A stretch of DNA of 64,000 nt from Gammaproteobacteria bacterium (GCA_017302255.1 JAFLDV010000009.1:52417-116416), one strand, 5' to 3'; shown: positions 17,876 to 27,250, numbered from the stretch's first letter. Translations and numbers: made by a program. Notes: generated by a model from the sequence alone, not told the origin.

Positions 17876-20512
17876 ATGAAAAACCGCAGTTTGTTAGGGT
17901 TGTTGATTTTAAGCTATTGCGCAGACGTTACTGCGAAACCGCTCGGATCAGTGCAGAAATCGCCAGACTGGCGCGATCAGGTGATTTATTTTGTGCTCAC
18001 TGACCGTTTTGCTGATGGTGATCAGAGTAATAACGACCAAGGCGCGGGTGAATATAATCCACAGTTGCCAAGTCACTATAGTGGCGGCGATTTGGCTGGA
18101 ATTCAAAGTAAATTGGAATATATTCAGGGGCTTGGTGCGAGTGCCGTATGGTTAACTCCGCCCGTTGCGAATCAATGGTGGAGTAAACAGTTGCAATATG
18201 CCGGCTATCACGGTTATTGGGCGACTGATTTTAAAGCGGTGGACGCGCACTACGGCACTTTGGCAAGTTATCAGGCGCTTGCCAAGGCGTTGCATCAACG
18301 CAACATGTATCTAATTCAAGATATTGTGCTCAACCATACCGGCAACTTTTTTGGCTACAGCGGCGATTATGACGCAAAGGACACCGCGAAAAACTTTGTG
18401 TTGTATGAATCCTCCGACAGTAAACAGCCGGCCCCCAGCCAATATCCCTTTTCATTAATTAATCGACTGGATCCTAAAGCTGCTGCGGAGAATATCTACC
18501 ACTGGACGCCACCAATTGTTGATGCCTCTGTGCCAGGGCAAGAATTTAGTTACCAGCTTGGTGGATTGGCGGATATCAACACTAGCAATCCGAAAGTTCG
18601 CGCTGCCTTCAAAGACAGTTATCGCTTTTGGCTCGAGCAAGTTGGCGTTGATGCGTTTCGCGTCGATACCGCCAAATATGTCGAACATGATTTTTGGCAT
18701 GACTTTTTGCACAGCGATGATGGCATTTTTGCCAAAGCGCGTAGTTTGGGTAAGGACAACTTTTTAGTATTTGGCGAAGTGTTTGAAGCGTCCAAGCCAT
18801 TTAATGCCGAGGGTGAGCACAAGATTAAGGCCTTTTTGGGATCTAAAGAGCGGCCAGAACTTAACTCAGTTATCGCCTTTCCGCTGTATTTTGAGTTAAA
18901 CCAAGTGCTTGCTGAAGGTGCGCCCCCGGCACAGCTTGGTTATCGACTTGAACAACATACCCAGCTGTTTGCTGATCCACACTTGTTGCCGACCTTTTTG
19001 AACAACCATGATACCAAGCGTTTTTTAGCCTCCGGCAGCGTTGAAGCCTTTGTGCAAGGGTACGCCACCCTGTTCACCGTTCCGGGTATCCCAGTGATTT
19101 ACCAAGGCGATGAGCAGCTATTTACCGAAAGTCGCAAGGCTATGTTTAAAGGCGGGTTTGGCAGCGAGCAGGACCATTTCTCCAGCAAAACCCCGATGTA
19201 TCAGACTATTGCCCAGTTAGCGCAAATGCGTCGTGAGCATCCACTGTTTAGTCGTGGAGAACTCAAAGTGTTGTTTGCACAAAGCGAGGGGCCAGGTGTG
19301 TTGGTCTACCAAATGCAGCACCAAGGTGAAACGGCGGTGGTGATACTCAATACCGCAGACAGTCCACGAATGCTGGCAAATGTGGCGATTGGCGCAGGAA
19401 CTTGGCAACCGCTTTGGCAGTATCAGACCAAGTTTGAGCAATTGGCCGCAGATAACGAGGGCCGTATCACTGCTGAATTGCCGGCGCGGGCTGTGGTGGT
19501 GCTGGCTCAAACGGCAATGCCAGCAAATGCCGATACTGTTAGTCGCCAAACTGTTAAGCCCAATGTGACTAATCCCAACGCTAAGCAAGCCACCAGCCTT
19601 CACTGGCAAATGGCGCCGTTACCAAAGCAAGTGCTGAGCAAGGATTTTGTGTTGCAGGGCAAAGTTTCTGCAGCCAATACTGAGCTCGTCTTACTGAGAA
19701 ATGGGGATTATTCGGCGAATGTTCGCACTCACTCAGATAAGAATGGCAATTTCCAACTGCCAGTGACTGTGCGTGATTTGGGCGCGAACCCATTGCAACT
19801 TGCGGTGTATGCTCCCGCGTTTATGCGCGCCGGAAACGCGGTTAGTCCAACGCTGACCGTGCAAACTCGAGTAGAGCAAGCGGAGTTTGTCGCGACTGTG
19901 GTGGATGCTCAAGGCGATGACAAAGGCCCGACAGGTCGTTATATCGCGCCAACCCAACCGCATTCGCAGCGGCAAAAGGATCTGCTTGCCGTCAGTGCTA
20001 AAGCTGCCGGTGCTAATTTAGAGCTAGAAATTAAAATGGCGCAGGTCAGTCAATTTTGGGGCCCGGCAAATGGCTTTGATAACGTGCATTTTGCGATATT
20101 CTTTGATTTGCCCGCTGGCGGTTTGACGGCAAATGCACAGCAATTGCCTGGTTTAGCGAGCCGAATGCCAAATGCGCAAAGTTGGCAGTTAGGACACTTT
20201 TTGTTTGGTTGGGGCAATTCGGTGTTTACCGCAAAAGCGGCAACACCTGAGCATGCGCCAGCAAAACTTGGTGCAGCGCCGACAGTGCAGGTTGATGCCA
20301 AGGCTGGAGTGATCCGAATTCGTTACGACGGACGAGCGCTTGGCGTAAATAGCTGGCGTGATGCCTCCATTTACCTGTCAACTTGGGATAAAACCGGCGA
20401 AGGCGCGCTGCGCAGCATCGCAGAGCAGCCATCGCCTTGGAATTTTGGCGGTGGTAAAGCCGACAGTGCAAAAGTGCTCGACGATGCATTTATTCGTTTG
20501 CAAAGACCCTAG
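17876..20512 (+). CDS. Secreted alpha-amylase (GH13) with C-terminal glucodextranase-type domain
   Basis: This 878-residue protein has an N-terminal signal peptide (to about residue 21). The GH13 barrel starts at DQVIYFVLTDRFADGD. The catalytic nucleophile Asp is in VDAFRVDTAKY (about 262), the acid/base Glu in VFGEVFE (about 299), and the third carboxylate in FLNNHDTKRF (about 377). A beta-sandwich region follows (about 500-560). A linker and a domain with VVDAQGDDKGPTGRYIAPTQ and SQFWGPANGFDNVHFAIFFDLP (about 660-870) resemble the glucodextranase C-terminal domain, which binds carbohydrate. It would hydrolyse alpha-1,4-glucans in the periplasm or at the surface. It follows the halogenase gene by 20 bases on the same strand, probably one operon. 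Confidence 0.93.
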   Translation: MKNRSLLGLLILSYCADVTAKPLGSVQKSPDWRDQVIYFVLTDRFADGDQSNNDQGAGEYNPQLPSHYSGGDLAGIQSKLEYIQGLGASAVWLTPPVANQWWSKQLQYAGYHGYWATDFKAVDAHYGTLASYQALAKALHQRNMYLIQDIVLNHTGNFFGYSGDYDAKDTAKNFVLYESSDSKQPAPSQYPFSLINRLDPKAAAENIYHWTPPIVDASVPGQEFSYQLGGLADINTSNPKVRAAFKDSYRFWLEQVGVDAFRVDTAKYVEHDFWHDFLHSDDGIFAKARSLGKDNFLVFGEVFEASKPFNAEGEHKIKAFLGSKERPELNSVIAFPLYFELNQVLAEGAPPAQLGYRLEQHTQLFADPHLLPTFLNNHDTKRFLASGSVEAFVQGYATLFTVPGIPVIYQGDEQLFTESRKAMFKGGFGSEQDHFSSKTPMYQTIAQLAQMRREHPLFSRGELKVLFAQSEGPGVLVYQMQHQGETAVVILNTADSPRMLANVAIGAGTWQPLWQYQTKFEQLAADNEGRITAELPARAVVVLAQTAMPANADTVSRQTVKPNVTNPNAKQATSLHWQMAPLPKQVLSKDFVLQGKVSAANTELVLLRNGDYSANVRTHSDKNGNFQLPVTVRDLGANPLQLAVYAPAFMRAGNAVSPTLTVQTRVEQAEFVATVVDAQGDDKGPTGRYIAPTQPHSQRQKDLLAVSAKAAGANLELEIKMAQVSQFWGPANGFDNVHFAIFFDLPAGGLTANAQQLPGLASRMPNAQSWQLGHFLFGWGNSVFTAKAATPEHAPAKLGAAPTVQVDAKAGVIRIRYDGRALGVNSWRDASIYLSTWDKTGEGALRSIAEQPSPWNFGGGKADSAKVLDDAFIRLQRP

Positions 20513-20522
20513 TTTGCCAAAC

Positions 20523-20554
20523 CAGACCAGTGACGGCGCGCCATCACTGGTCTG
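20523..20554 (+). terminator. Hairpin after the amylase gene
   Basis: The stem CAGACCAGTGA / TCACTGGTCTG is perfect over 11 bp. The downstream tract (ATTAGTTTAAATT) is not a clean T run, so it may be a weak terminator or an mRNA 3' end protector. Confidence 0.6.
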
Positions 20555-20669
20555 ATTAGTTTAAATTCCCCTGTATAAAAATGAACCTCTGACATTTTGC
20601 CGAGTCACATCAAAGTCCCTTAGGTGTTCGTCTGGCAAATAATAAAAATCAGATCAGAGGAAACGTTGT

Positions 20670-20900
20670 ATGGTGAGTAAAATTAGAAGCCGTATCCTGC
20701 ATTTTCTGCAATTGACCCATTGTGCATTTCGCATCGATGGCAATTGTGTCTACACCGCTGCTGCCAATTTATATTTTGAAGATGACTGCTTGCGTATTGA
20801 GCGGCCAGGCAAACCAAGCCGCGCTATGTCATATCAACGACTTAATTTGGACAAACTGCTGATGATCATCAATCCATCAGCCGCAGCTGAGTCGCGCTAA
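20670..20900 (+). CDS. Small hypothetical protein
   Basis: This 76-residue protein begins at an ATG preceded by AGAGGAAA at a good distance, which is the main support for its being real. It is soluble and basic at the N-terminus (MVSKIRSRILHFLQ), with two cysteines (18 and 26) and a second Cys in the acidic middle (FEDDCLRIERPGK). I recognise no family. It lies between the amylase hairpin and an endonuclease/exonuclease/phosphatase-family gene on the same strand. A promoter is likely in the AT-rich 20560-20650 stretch. Confidence 0.5.
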   Translation: MVSKIRSRILHFLQLTHCAFRIDGNCVYTAAANLYFEDDCLRIERPGKPSRAMSYQRLNLDKLLMIINPSAAAESR

Positions 20901-21064
20901 GTTAGAAGTTAGCAGTTAGCACTTTAAATGCAGCGACTCGTGGAGTTGCAGTTGTGCATATTCGCCACTTGCTCTAAAGTTCGGCAATGCTAAGGCATTG
21001 TTGCGTATATAATTCCTGAATCCTAAAGCATAAGTTAGTCCAGTCACAGTCCACAAGGAATTGC

Positions 21065-21997
21065 ATGAGTCAGCAGTTGCGCCAGTCGTATCGACTGACG
21101 ACCTTAAATTTGCATAACTTCGCCGCCCCGCCGTTAGCCTGCTACGAGTGGGACAATATCTATAGCCAAGCGCAGTGGCAGCAAAAAACACAGTGGTTAT
21201 TGGCAACATGGCAACAGCTGAAACCTGATCTGCTCGCGTTGCAGGAAGTGTTTAGCGTTGACGCCTTAGTTGAGCTGATTAGTGCCGCCGGATTTGCACA
21301 TTGGGCGGTATCGGCACAGCCGGTGCTAGTTGACGACCATGTCTTTCAAAAGCCAGTACAATTGCTTGCAAGCCGTTATCCGTTGCAAGTGCAATCATTG
21401 CCTAAGCTTGATACCAGCGACTGGCCATCAGCGATGCAGCACTGTCAATTTAGCCGTGAGCCACTGCTGGTTGAAGTCGAATTGCCATTACTTGGCAAAG
21501 TTCGGGTTGTGGTCTGTCATTTAAAGTCGGCGCGCGCCGTTGCCGAGTTACAGGCGTATCCCGCTCTCGCATTATGGCAATCGGCACAGCAGCGAGGCAT
21601 GGAGGCGACGATGCTTTGGCAGCAGCTACACCAGCTGTATCAGCAGCAACCCTTGCCGACTATTGTGATGGGGGATTTCAACGATAGTTGGTCATCGACA
21701 ATATTGCAGCCACTGCACGCCACGACAAAAACCAAAAACGGTTTGTTTTTGCTGCAGGATGCCGCAGATTTGGCGCCCGAGGGGCGTCGTGCGCCGACTC
21801 ATTATTATGGTGCTGATGGCCGAGTGTTAGATTATGTGTTGCTTTCCGCTGAGTTCGATCCACGCCACCATCAGGGCGTGGCTGAAGTGAGCGCGTATCA
21901 AATCTATGACCAACATTTGGTCCGGCCCAATTTTGCCATTGACGGCTACAGTAGTGACCATGCCGCGGTAAGCATCGAGTTATCCCGAATTCGTTGA
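21065..21997 (+). CDS. Endonuclease/exonuclease/phosphatase family protein
   Basis: The 310 residues show the order of motifs of this Mg-dependent phosphodiesterase fold: LTTLNLHNFA at the start (Asn of strand 1), LLALQEVF (catalytic metal-binding Glu near residue 61), VVVCHLKSA (His), IVMGDFNDSW (the GDFN motif, Asp/Asn near 203) and the C-terminal SSDHAAVSIEL (SDH motif). No signal peptide is present. Substrate class (nuclease, phospholipase-like or phosphatase) cannot be told. ATG at 21065 has AAGGAA upstream. It stands alone between two small genes. Confidence 0.92.
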   Translation: MSQQLRQSYRLTTLNLHNFAAPPLACYEWDNIYSQAQWQQKTQWLLATWQQLKPDLLALQEVFSVDALVELISAAGFAHWAVSAQPVLVDDHVFQKPVQLLASRYPLQVQSLPKLDTSDWPSAMQHCQFSREPLLVEVELPLLGKVRVVVCHLKSARAVAELQAYPALALWQSAQQRGMEATMLWQQLHQLYQQQPLPTIVMGDFNDSWSSTILQPLHATTKTKNGLFLLQDAADLAPEGRRAPTHYYGADGRVLDYVLLSAEFDPRHHQGVAEVSAYQIYDQHLVRPNFAIDGYSSDHAAVSIELSRIR

Positions 21998-22117
21998 AAA
22001 TTTAGGGTGCAGCCCCGTGACAACAGCGAATTGGGAAGGTGCAGACTAGTTTTCAAGGTCAAGCGGCGAGCTCTTCGCTCACTTACATGCGTTTGTAACG
22101 CATGAAGAAGAAGTGGA

Positions 22118-22297
22118 CTAGACGTTAGTCGTTTCAGCGGCTGCAGTTGCTGCAACATCAGCCACGGTTGCGGTCTCTGGCGCTGCTGTTTGCTCTGCTT
22201 TTGCTTGTTTGAGGCGAATGGAATTTTTCACCTGAATGTTTTTCTTTTGCTTGGCGCGTTTTGCGATTTTCTTTTTCAGGGCTTTTGCTGAACTCAT
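22118..22297 (-). CDS. Small lysine-rich protein (59 aa)
   Basis: This frame reads MSSAKALKKKIAKRAKQKK at the N-terminus, continues with NIQVKNSIRLKQAKAEQ, and ends in an Ala/Thr-rich, acidic tail (PETATVADVAATAAAETTNV) before TAG. The first 35 residues contain about 14 Lys or Arg and look like a nucleic-acid- or ribosome-binding segment. No family can be assigned with confidence; short basic DUF2986-type proteins are a possible relation. It is supported by the sharp change of character from basic to acidic, the ATG start, and the lack of any other explanation for the stretch. No strong ribosome binding site is seen. A hairpin (22086-22104, CATGCGTT/AACGCATG) lies just after the stop. Confidence 0.55.
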   Translation of the reverse strand: MSSAKALKKKIAKRAKQKKNIQVKNSIRLKQAKAEQTAAPETATVADVAATAAAETTNV

Positions 22298-22458
22298 GTT
22301 GGGCTCTAATTATTCAAAGTTGATGGCAATTGTAGCCGATCCTGCGGCTAAGCGGAACCAACACTGTGCTTAGAGGCGTGCAAGCGCGCATTTAGGCGAA
22401 GATAGCTATTTCCCCGCGAACTTATTAAACTGTCGCCCCCAGTTTTGGAGCGGCTCTG

Positions 22459-23403
22459 ATGCGTATAGTTTTGGCACCGATGGAAGGTGTGGTCGATCAC
22501 CTGATGCGAGAAATGCTTACCGAAATCGGTGGTTTTGATTTATGCATCACCGAATTTGTCAGAGTCGTGGACCAATTGTTACCGCGCCGGGTGTTTACCC
22601 GGTTATGTCCTGAGTTATTGCAAGATGGCAAAACTTTGGCTGGCACTCCTGTGCGCGTGCAGTTGTTAGGGCAAGAGCCGGAGTGGCTGGCGGAAAACGC
22701 CGCAAGAGCAGTAGAACTTGGCTCTCCAGGGATCGATTTGAATTTTGGCTGCCCAGCCAAGACCGTCAATAAAAGCAAAGGCGGAGCTGTGTTACTGCGT
22801 GAGACCGAGCAGTTGTACCGCATCGTATCAGCCGTTCGCGCGGCAGTACCTAGTCAATTTCCAGTCACTGCGAAAATGCGCCTCGGCTATGATGATACCG
22901 ACCTAGCGCTGGATAACGCCCGTGCGTTGGCAGAGGCTGGAGCCTCAGAACTTACCGTGCACGCCCGCACCAAAGCTGATGGCTATCGGCCACCGGCTTA
23001 TTGGCCTTGGATCGCCAAAATTCGGCAAGTGGTGGCCATTAATGTCGTCGCAAATGGTGAGATTTGGCAGCCTGAACATGCAGTGCTTTGTCGCGAACAA
23101 AGTACCAGTCCGGATATCATGATCGGCAGGGGCGCTTTGGCACAGCCAAACCTAGCCATGCGGATTAAACATGGTGGCGCTGCGCTGCCATGGCCTGAAG
23201 TCTTGGCGCTCCTCATGCGTTATTCCGAATTTGAGATCGCAGGTGACAAAGGCCTGTATTACTCCAATCGCATCAAGCAGTGGTTTAGTTATTTGAAACT
23301 GCAATATCCAGAAGCCGAACAGCTATTTGCGCAATTGCGGTTACTGCGGAAAAGTAGCGATATCGTCACCTTGCTACAGGCCAATTTAGCGTCACAACAG
23401 TAA
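22459..23403 (+). CDS. dusC: tRNA-dihydrouridine(16) synthase
   Basis: DusC reduces uridine 16 in the D-loop of tRNA with FMN and NADPH. The 314 residues show MRIVLAPMEGVVDHLMREML at the N-terminus, with DLCITEFVRVVDQLLP typical of the C subfamily. The catalytic Cys is in DLNFGCPAKTVNKSKGGAVLL, followed by AKMRLGYDD, ELTVHARTKADGY (His-x-Arg), and IMIGRGALAQPNLA for FMN phosphate binding. Length and motif order match E. coli DusC. A hairpin terminator follows directly. Confidence 0.95.
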   Translation: MRIVLAPMEGVVDHLMREMLTEIGGFDLCITEFVRVVDQLLPRRVFTRLCPELLQDGKTLAGTPVRVQLLGQEPEWLAENAARAVELGSPGIDLNFGCPAKTVNKSKGGAVLLRETEQLYRIVSAVRAAVPSQFPVTAKMRLGYDDTDLALDNARALAEAGASELTVHARTKADGYRPPAYWPWIAKIRQVVAINVVANGEIWQPEHAVLCREQSTSPDIMIGRGALAQPNLAMRIKHGGAALPWPEVLALLMRYSEFEIAGDKGLYYSNRIKQWFSYLKLQYPEAEQLFAQLRLLRKSSDIVTLLQANLASQQ

Positions 23404-23436
23404 CCTTAGGCTTTGGCGGCAATGCCTAAGGTTTTG
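23402..23436 (+). terminator. Terminator of dusC
   Basis: The stem AACCTTAGGC / GCCTAAGGTT has a 12-base loop and is followed by TTTTGC. It overlaps the dusC stop codon and separates it from the convergent exporter gene. Confidence 0.75.
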
Positions 23437-23452
23437 CACTTAGTTTTAGCAT

Positions 23453-24634
23453 TTAGTTTTGCGCTGCAACCCGCCACCGCCGCCAAGCTTGGCAAACGCT
23501 TATCGCGAATACGCCACTGAACATCAAAACTGCAAAAGGCACTATAGAGTCATGGCCGCCCATAGCGAGTAATGGCCCGGCAATAGCGCCTGCGCCAAAA
23601 CGTAAGGTGCCAATTACCGCTGTAGCAGTGCCGGAATGATGCGGAAATCGAATCAAAATTAAGGCATCAGCGTTGGTCGCACAAACGCTCAGACTGGCCA
23701 TTAACGGTGCTATCGCCAGCGCGGTTAACCACAAAGGCCCTGCAAAGATGCTCACCGCCACTAAAATACTGGCAAACAGCAAACCGCTGAGAAAAGCCCA
23801 GTGTAGTAATCGCTCACTGCCAAATCGCGTGACCAGTTTGCTATTGCTGAAGTTAGCGATTATTAAAGCGCAAACATTAAAACCAAACAGCAGACTAAAC
23901 AGCTGTGCGTCAACGCCAAAATGCTCGATGTAGACAAATGGCACTGCGGTTAAAAAGCAGAAAAAGGAAAATGAAGCGAACATCGAAATCGCAATGAGCG
24001 GCTGTGCCAGACGGTTGTTTAAGACCAACCGGTAAGAGCTAAAAAATGCCGGTGCAGGGCTATCCGCAGGCCGCGGGATACGCACTTCTGGCAAAAACCG
24101 CATACACAACAGGCCAATCGCTAAAGCGTAGGCAGCTAATACCACAAAAATCAGCGGCCATTGCCCCCAGAGTAACAGCAAGCTACCAATAGCAGGCGCC
24201 AGTAAAGGCGCCAGCATCATCATCATTGATACGTAGGACATGCCCTTTGCAGTATTTTCTTGGTATAAGGCACGAATGAGCCCTGGGATCACGACAGTAG
24301 CCGCACTGCCGACAAAGGCTTGTGCCGCCCGCCCGGCCAGAAACCATTCGATGGTTGGAGCAAAACTTAACAAAAGGGATACCAGCGCAAAGGCACTGAG
24401 TCCGCCGATCGCCAGCTTCCGACGACCAATCATGTCGGCCAAGGGCCCAAATAGCAGCATGCCTAAAGCATAAAACGCCAGAAAAATACTGAGGCTTTGT
24501 TGCACTAACCCTGGGGTCGTGGTCAGTTGCTCAGTAATTTGTGGCATTGCGGGCAGATACATGTCGATAGCGAGCGGGGTAACAGCGACGACAGCGGCTA
24601 ACAAGGCGATTAATGCCAAACGAGGTTGCGCCAT
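23453..24634 (-). CDS. Bcr/CflA family multidrug MFS transporter
   Basis: This 393-residue protein has about twelve hydrophobic segments. Its N-terminal region, TPLAIDMYLPAMPQITEQL, is the hallmark of the Bcr/CflA drug-resistance subfamily. The loop 2-3 motif GPLADMIGRRKLAIGG (MFS motif A) follows near residues 62-77. These proton-driven exporters act in the cytoplasmic membrane on compounds such as bicyclomycin, chloramphenicol or sulfonamides. The actual substrate is not predictable. The ATG at 24634 follows AAGGAGC. The gene is not clustered with a regulator. Confidence 0.92.
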   Translation of the reverse strand: MAQPRLALIALLAAVVAVTPLAIDMYLPAMPQITEQLTTTPGLVQQSLSIFLAFYALGMLLFGPLADMIGRRKLAIGGLSAFALVSLLLSFAPTIEWFLAGRAAQAFVGSAATVVIPGLIRALYQENTAKGMSYVSMMMMLAPLLAPAIGSLLLLWGQWPLIFVVLAAYALAIGLLCMRFLPEVRIPRPADSPAPAFFSSYRLVLNNRLAQPLIAISMFASFSFFCFLTAVPFVYIEHFGVDAQLFSLLFGFNVCALIIANFSNSKLVTRFGSERLLHWAFLSGLLFASILVAVSIFAGPLWLTALAIAPLMASLSVCATNADALILIRFPHHSGTATAVIGTLRFGAGAIAGPLLAMGGHDSIVPFAVLMFSGVFAISVCQAWRRWRVAAQN

Positions 24635-24763
24635 GCGCGAGCTCCTTCCTAAAAAAACGCTATTTTACCGGGATTTTGTGCGGTAAATGGGCGTATTTTT
24701 AGAAAGCTCATCTGACTTTGGCAGCAAAAAAGCGACAGGTTAGTCAGTTGCTCGCGTTTTTTC

Positions 24764-26242
24764 TTAATTATCCAGCAGTTCGGTTCTATTCCAGAGGTTT
24801 TGATGCTTCGGATCGGCAAAAAATTCGTCGGGATGCCAATAACGCGGCAATAAATTGCGCAATTTACCCGGTTCAAAACCCGCGGTGAGTTTACTTAATA
24901 TCTCTTGCAGACGCTGATCCGGCACTACCGTGAGTTTTTGCCGTGCAGGTTTAAAATACAGGTTGTGCTCGACGCTGACACTTAAATTCAACCCATTGCC
25001 TCGGTACTGCAAGTTGCGGCTGACTGCCCGGCATAATGGGACTTCTGGACTTGGTGGATAGAGTGAATTGACGATGGCAAACTCATAGCGCTCACCGGCA
25101 AACCCTTGTTTTTCTTTTGGAATATAGACAACACCATAGCCTTGCGGAAACACGCCAGTGATGGTGAGTAACTGATCGACCATCCGCTCATCGTAATGAC
25201 CTGCTTTGGCGCCATTTTTTAGAATGAGCGCAACCTTCGGCAGCGACTGATAGACAAAGCGCGCACGTCCAGGCAAAACTGCCGACGCGTAGACTTGCGG
25301 TAAGCGCAATAAATTACCGATACCGAGTCCTGGCTTACTCGACATTTTCAGTAAAGTCAGACAGAAAGCTTGTTTCTCTTCTTCAGTCTTCACAAACTCA
25401 TCGCGCTCAGTTCGTGAATTACCCCGGTAGCGGGAAACGCCGATACCATCGCTGACAAACCGCAGTGTTGCTGCTTGCGAGATGGTCAAAAATTGCGACC
25501 GTTCTTCGGCATCAAATTCACGCCAGCGTGCAGATTGTTGTTCACCCTGCAGCATATGTTGTGCTTCAGGATGATAATGCCCAACATCCTGCAGCAAGAC
25601 CGCCATTAACAACGGGATTTGCACATCATCACGAAACGCTTGGTATTCCAAACCTTGGGCCGAAGGTTGTGGCTGATATCGGTCTTTGCTTTTCTTCAAA
25701 ATATAACTGTTGGTGATGAGCTGGCGTTCGAGCAAATGATCCAACAGGCGTAGGCTTAATACCGCTTTATAGAAGGGTTTGTATTTCAGGTGAACAGCGC
25801 TCAGTTGCTCGCCTTCACTTGGCGCTAATAACTGTAAAGTGCCCAATAACCGCGATGAGCGGCTGATCGTCTCAACGCGAGAAGACCCCTCAGACAGTTC
25901 TAAAATCTGCTGACACAATAAATGCAACTGGTTGTAGCGCTGTTGCTGGCGGTTTTCATAAGCTTGCTCCGCTTTTTGCAGGGCTTGCCGCTTTTGCTGA
26001 GAATCTAAGGTCAGCGCGGCCTCTGTTTTGCGGGTTGCTAGGCGCAGCTGGGTTTGGCTTTGCTCAAGTTGCTGATGCAACTGAGTCAGTTCTGCTTGCC
26101 AGCTTTGGTCTAATTCAAAAAACTGCTGTGCTTGGCCAAACAGTGACTGCTGAAATTTACTGCCCGACAGCAAACTGGCGATGAGTTTGCGCACGGTTCG
26201 GACGTAGGACTTTTCGGGAGAATTTTTTGGAGTCAGTGGCAT
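24764..26242 (-). CDS. Unrecognised 492-aa protein with coiled coil and degenerate HD-like segment
   Basis: I do not recognise a named family. Residues about 35-125 form a Gln-rich coiled coil (QAELTQLHQQLEQSQTQLRLATRKTEAAL). A helical region follows with ILELSEGSSRVETISRSSRLLG and then LLMAVLLQDVGHYHPEAQHML, which resembles the metal-binding HD step of HD/HDOD-like domains, with D and H preserved in DVGHYH. The C-terminal half is mixed, with PQGYGVVYIPKEKQGFAGERYEFAIVNSLYPP and a closing PRYWHPDEFF. There is no signal peptide or membrane helix. It is divergent from the DUF3334 CheX-like gene, sharing a 249-base control region, so the two may act together in signalling (inference). Confidence 0.75.
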   Translation of the reverse strand: MPLTPKNSPEKSYVRTVRKLIASLLSGSKFQQSLFGQAQQFFELDQSWQAELTQLHQQLEQSQTQLRLATRKTEAALTLDSQQKRQALQKAEQAYENRQQQRYNQLHLLCQQILELSEGSSRVETISRSSRLLGTLQLLAPSEGEQLSAVHLKYKPFYKAVLSLRLLDHLLERQLITNSYILKKSKDRYQPQPSAQGLEYQAFRDDVQIPLLMAVLLQDVGHYHPEAQHMLQGEQQSARWREFDAEERSQFLTISQAATLRFVSDGIGVSRYRGNSRTERDEFVKTEEEKQAFCLTLLKMSSKPGLGIGNLLRLPQVYASAVLPGRARFVYQSLPKVALILKNGAKAGHYDERMVDQLLTITGVFPQGYGVVYIPKEKQGFAGERYEFAIVNSLYPPSPEVPLCRAVSRNLQYRGNGLNLSVSVEHNLYFKPARQKLTVVPDQRLQEILSKLTAGFEPGKLRNLLPRYWHPDEFFADPKHQNLWNRTELLDN

Positions 26243-26491
26243 GCCAAGGGTGCTCTGTCATAGCTATCGAGCTAATTTCTAACGGTTCTATGAAATACGA
26301 TAGCTGAAGTATGGCTGAGGCGGAAGCTTTGTCCGTCGAATTGTCCAGTTTGCTGAAATCAATTGCGGAACAAAGTTGCACGGAGTCCGATGCTGGCATA
26401 GTATTTGAAGACTAAACTAACTAAGTGATTCTGGTGACTGTAAATTGACAGCAGTCACTCCTTGCCGTTTGTGGCCCATATAGGAGCCCCC

Positions 26492-27178
26492 ATGAGAAAA
26501 AATAAAGTCATTACGACCGACGAAGTTTTATTAACGCTTTGCTCTTCAGTGACTCAAGTGTTGGCAGCTGCTGGTAATGCGCAAATTGCCTATTCGCCAA
26601 TGGTACAAAAAATTCAGAAAACTTTTCTGCGCCCAGATCTTGGCTGTTTTGTGCTGTTTGATGGTGGTTTTTCTGGATTAGTGATTATCAATTTCACCTC
26701 AGAAGCTGCGATGGAAATCTATCGTAAGTACATGATGAGTATGGGCATGCCGGAATCGGAATTAGCGCAGTTCCATACCTCAGATGAAGTTGGCAACGTG
26801 ATGGGTGAGTTGATGAACCAAATCGTTGGCGATTTCACCAATAAAGTTCGGGTCAATTTGCAAACTTCAATTAATCAAAGCCAACCCAAAATGATGGCGA
26901 TTAATAAACAAGTACAAATTCTGATCAACACTCAGCTTGACCAACCACAAGCTCGCCGTGTGACCTTTAGTACGCCGTTGCACAACATTTTCTATATGGA
27001 ATTAGCGATGGATAAAACCGAATTTATCCAATTGCATGATTTTGAAGCGACCCAAGAAGAAAATGTCGATGACATTTTGGCTAATGCCCACAGTGCTCAT
27101 CAGTCGCAACAAGCAGAGACAGCGCAAGCTGCAGCTGATGCCGCGGACGACGATTTCCTCGCTAATCTAGGTCTTTAA
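26492..27178 (+). CDS. DUF3334 family CheX-like protein
   Basis: The 228-residue soluble protein has the features of DUF3334, which contains a CheX-like fold: LGCFVLFDGGFSGLVIINFTSEAAMEIYRKYMMSMGMPE, then DEVGNVMGELMNQIVGDFTNKV, matching the E-x-x-N-type helix of CheX/CheC phosphatases (here Glu and Asn in GELMNQIVG). A disordered Gln/Ala-rich, acidic tail ends DDDFLANLGL, a short conserved-looking peptide that could dock a partner. The ATG at 26492 follows TAGGAG, while an upstream TTG frame lacks support. A chemotaxis or related phosphatase role is inferred from the fold. A strong terminator follows. Confidence 0.85.
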   Translation: MRKNKVITTDEVLLTLCSSVTQVLAAAGNAQIAYSPMVQKIQKTFLRPDLGCFVLFDGGFSGLVIINFTSEAAMEIYRKYMMSMGMPESELAQFHTSDEVGNVMGELMNQIVGDFTNKVRVNLQTSINQSQPKMMAINKQVQILINTQLDQPQARRVTFSTPLHNIFYMELAMDKTEFIQLHDFEATQEENVDDILANAHSAHQSQQAETAQAAADAADDDFLANLGL

Positions 27179-27213
27179 ACATTAGCAAGCTAGGGTAATA
27201 GCGAAAGAATGAG

Positions 27214-27250
27214 AACCCTTGTCAGGCAACTGGCAAGGGTTTAATTTTTT
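27214..27250 (+). terminator. Terminator of the DUF3334 gene
   Basis: The stem AACCCTTGTCAG / CTGGCAAGGGTT (12 bp with one G-T pair) has a GCAA tetraloop and is followed by TAATTTTTTTC. It overlaps the stop of the convergent histidine kinase gene. Confidence 0.88.

Noticed and set aside
16365..20512. Halogenase as evidence of a halogenated natural-product cluster
   Set aside because: There are no biosynthetic enzymes of secondary metabolism nearby. The neighbours are a receptor and an amylase, so a glycan-linked role is more likely.
26434..26458. GTGACTG/CAGTCAC hairpin before the DUF3334 gene
   Set aside because: It is a short 7-bp stem with an 11-base loop close to the ribosome binding site. 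It could form, but there is no other sign of a riboswitch or operator.
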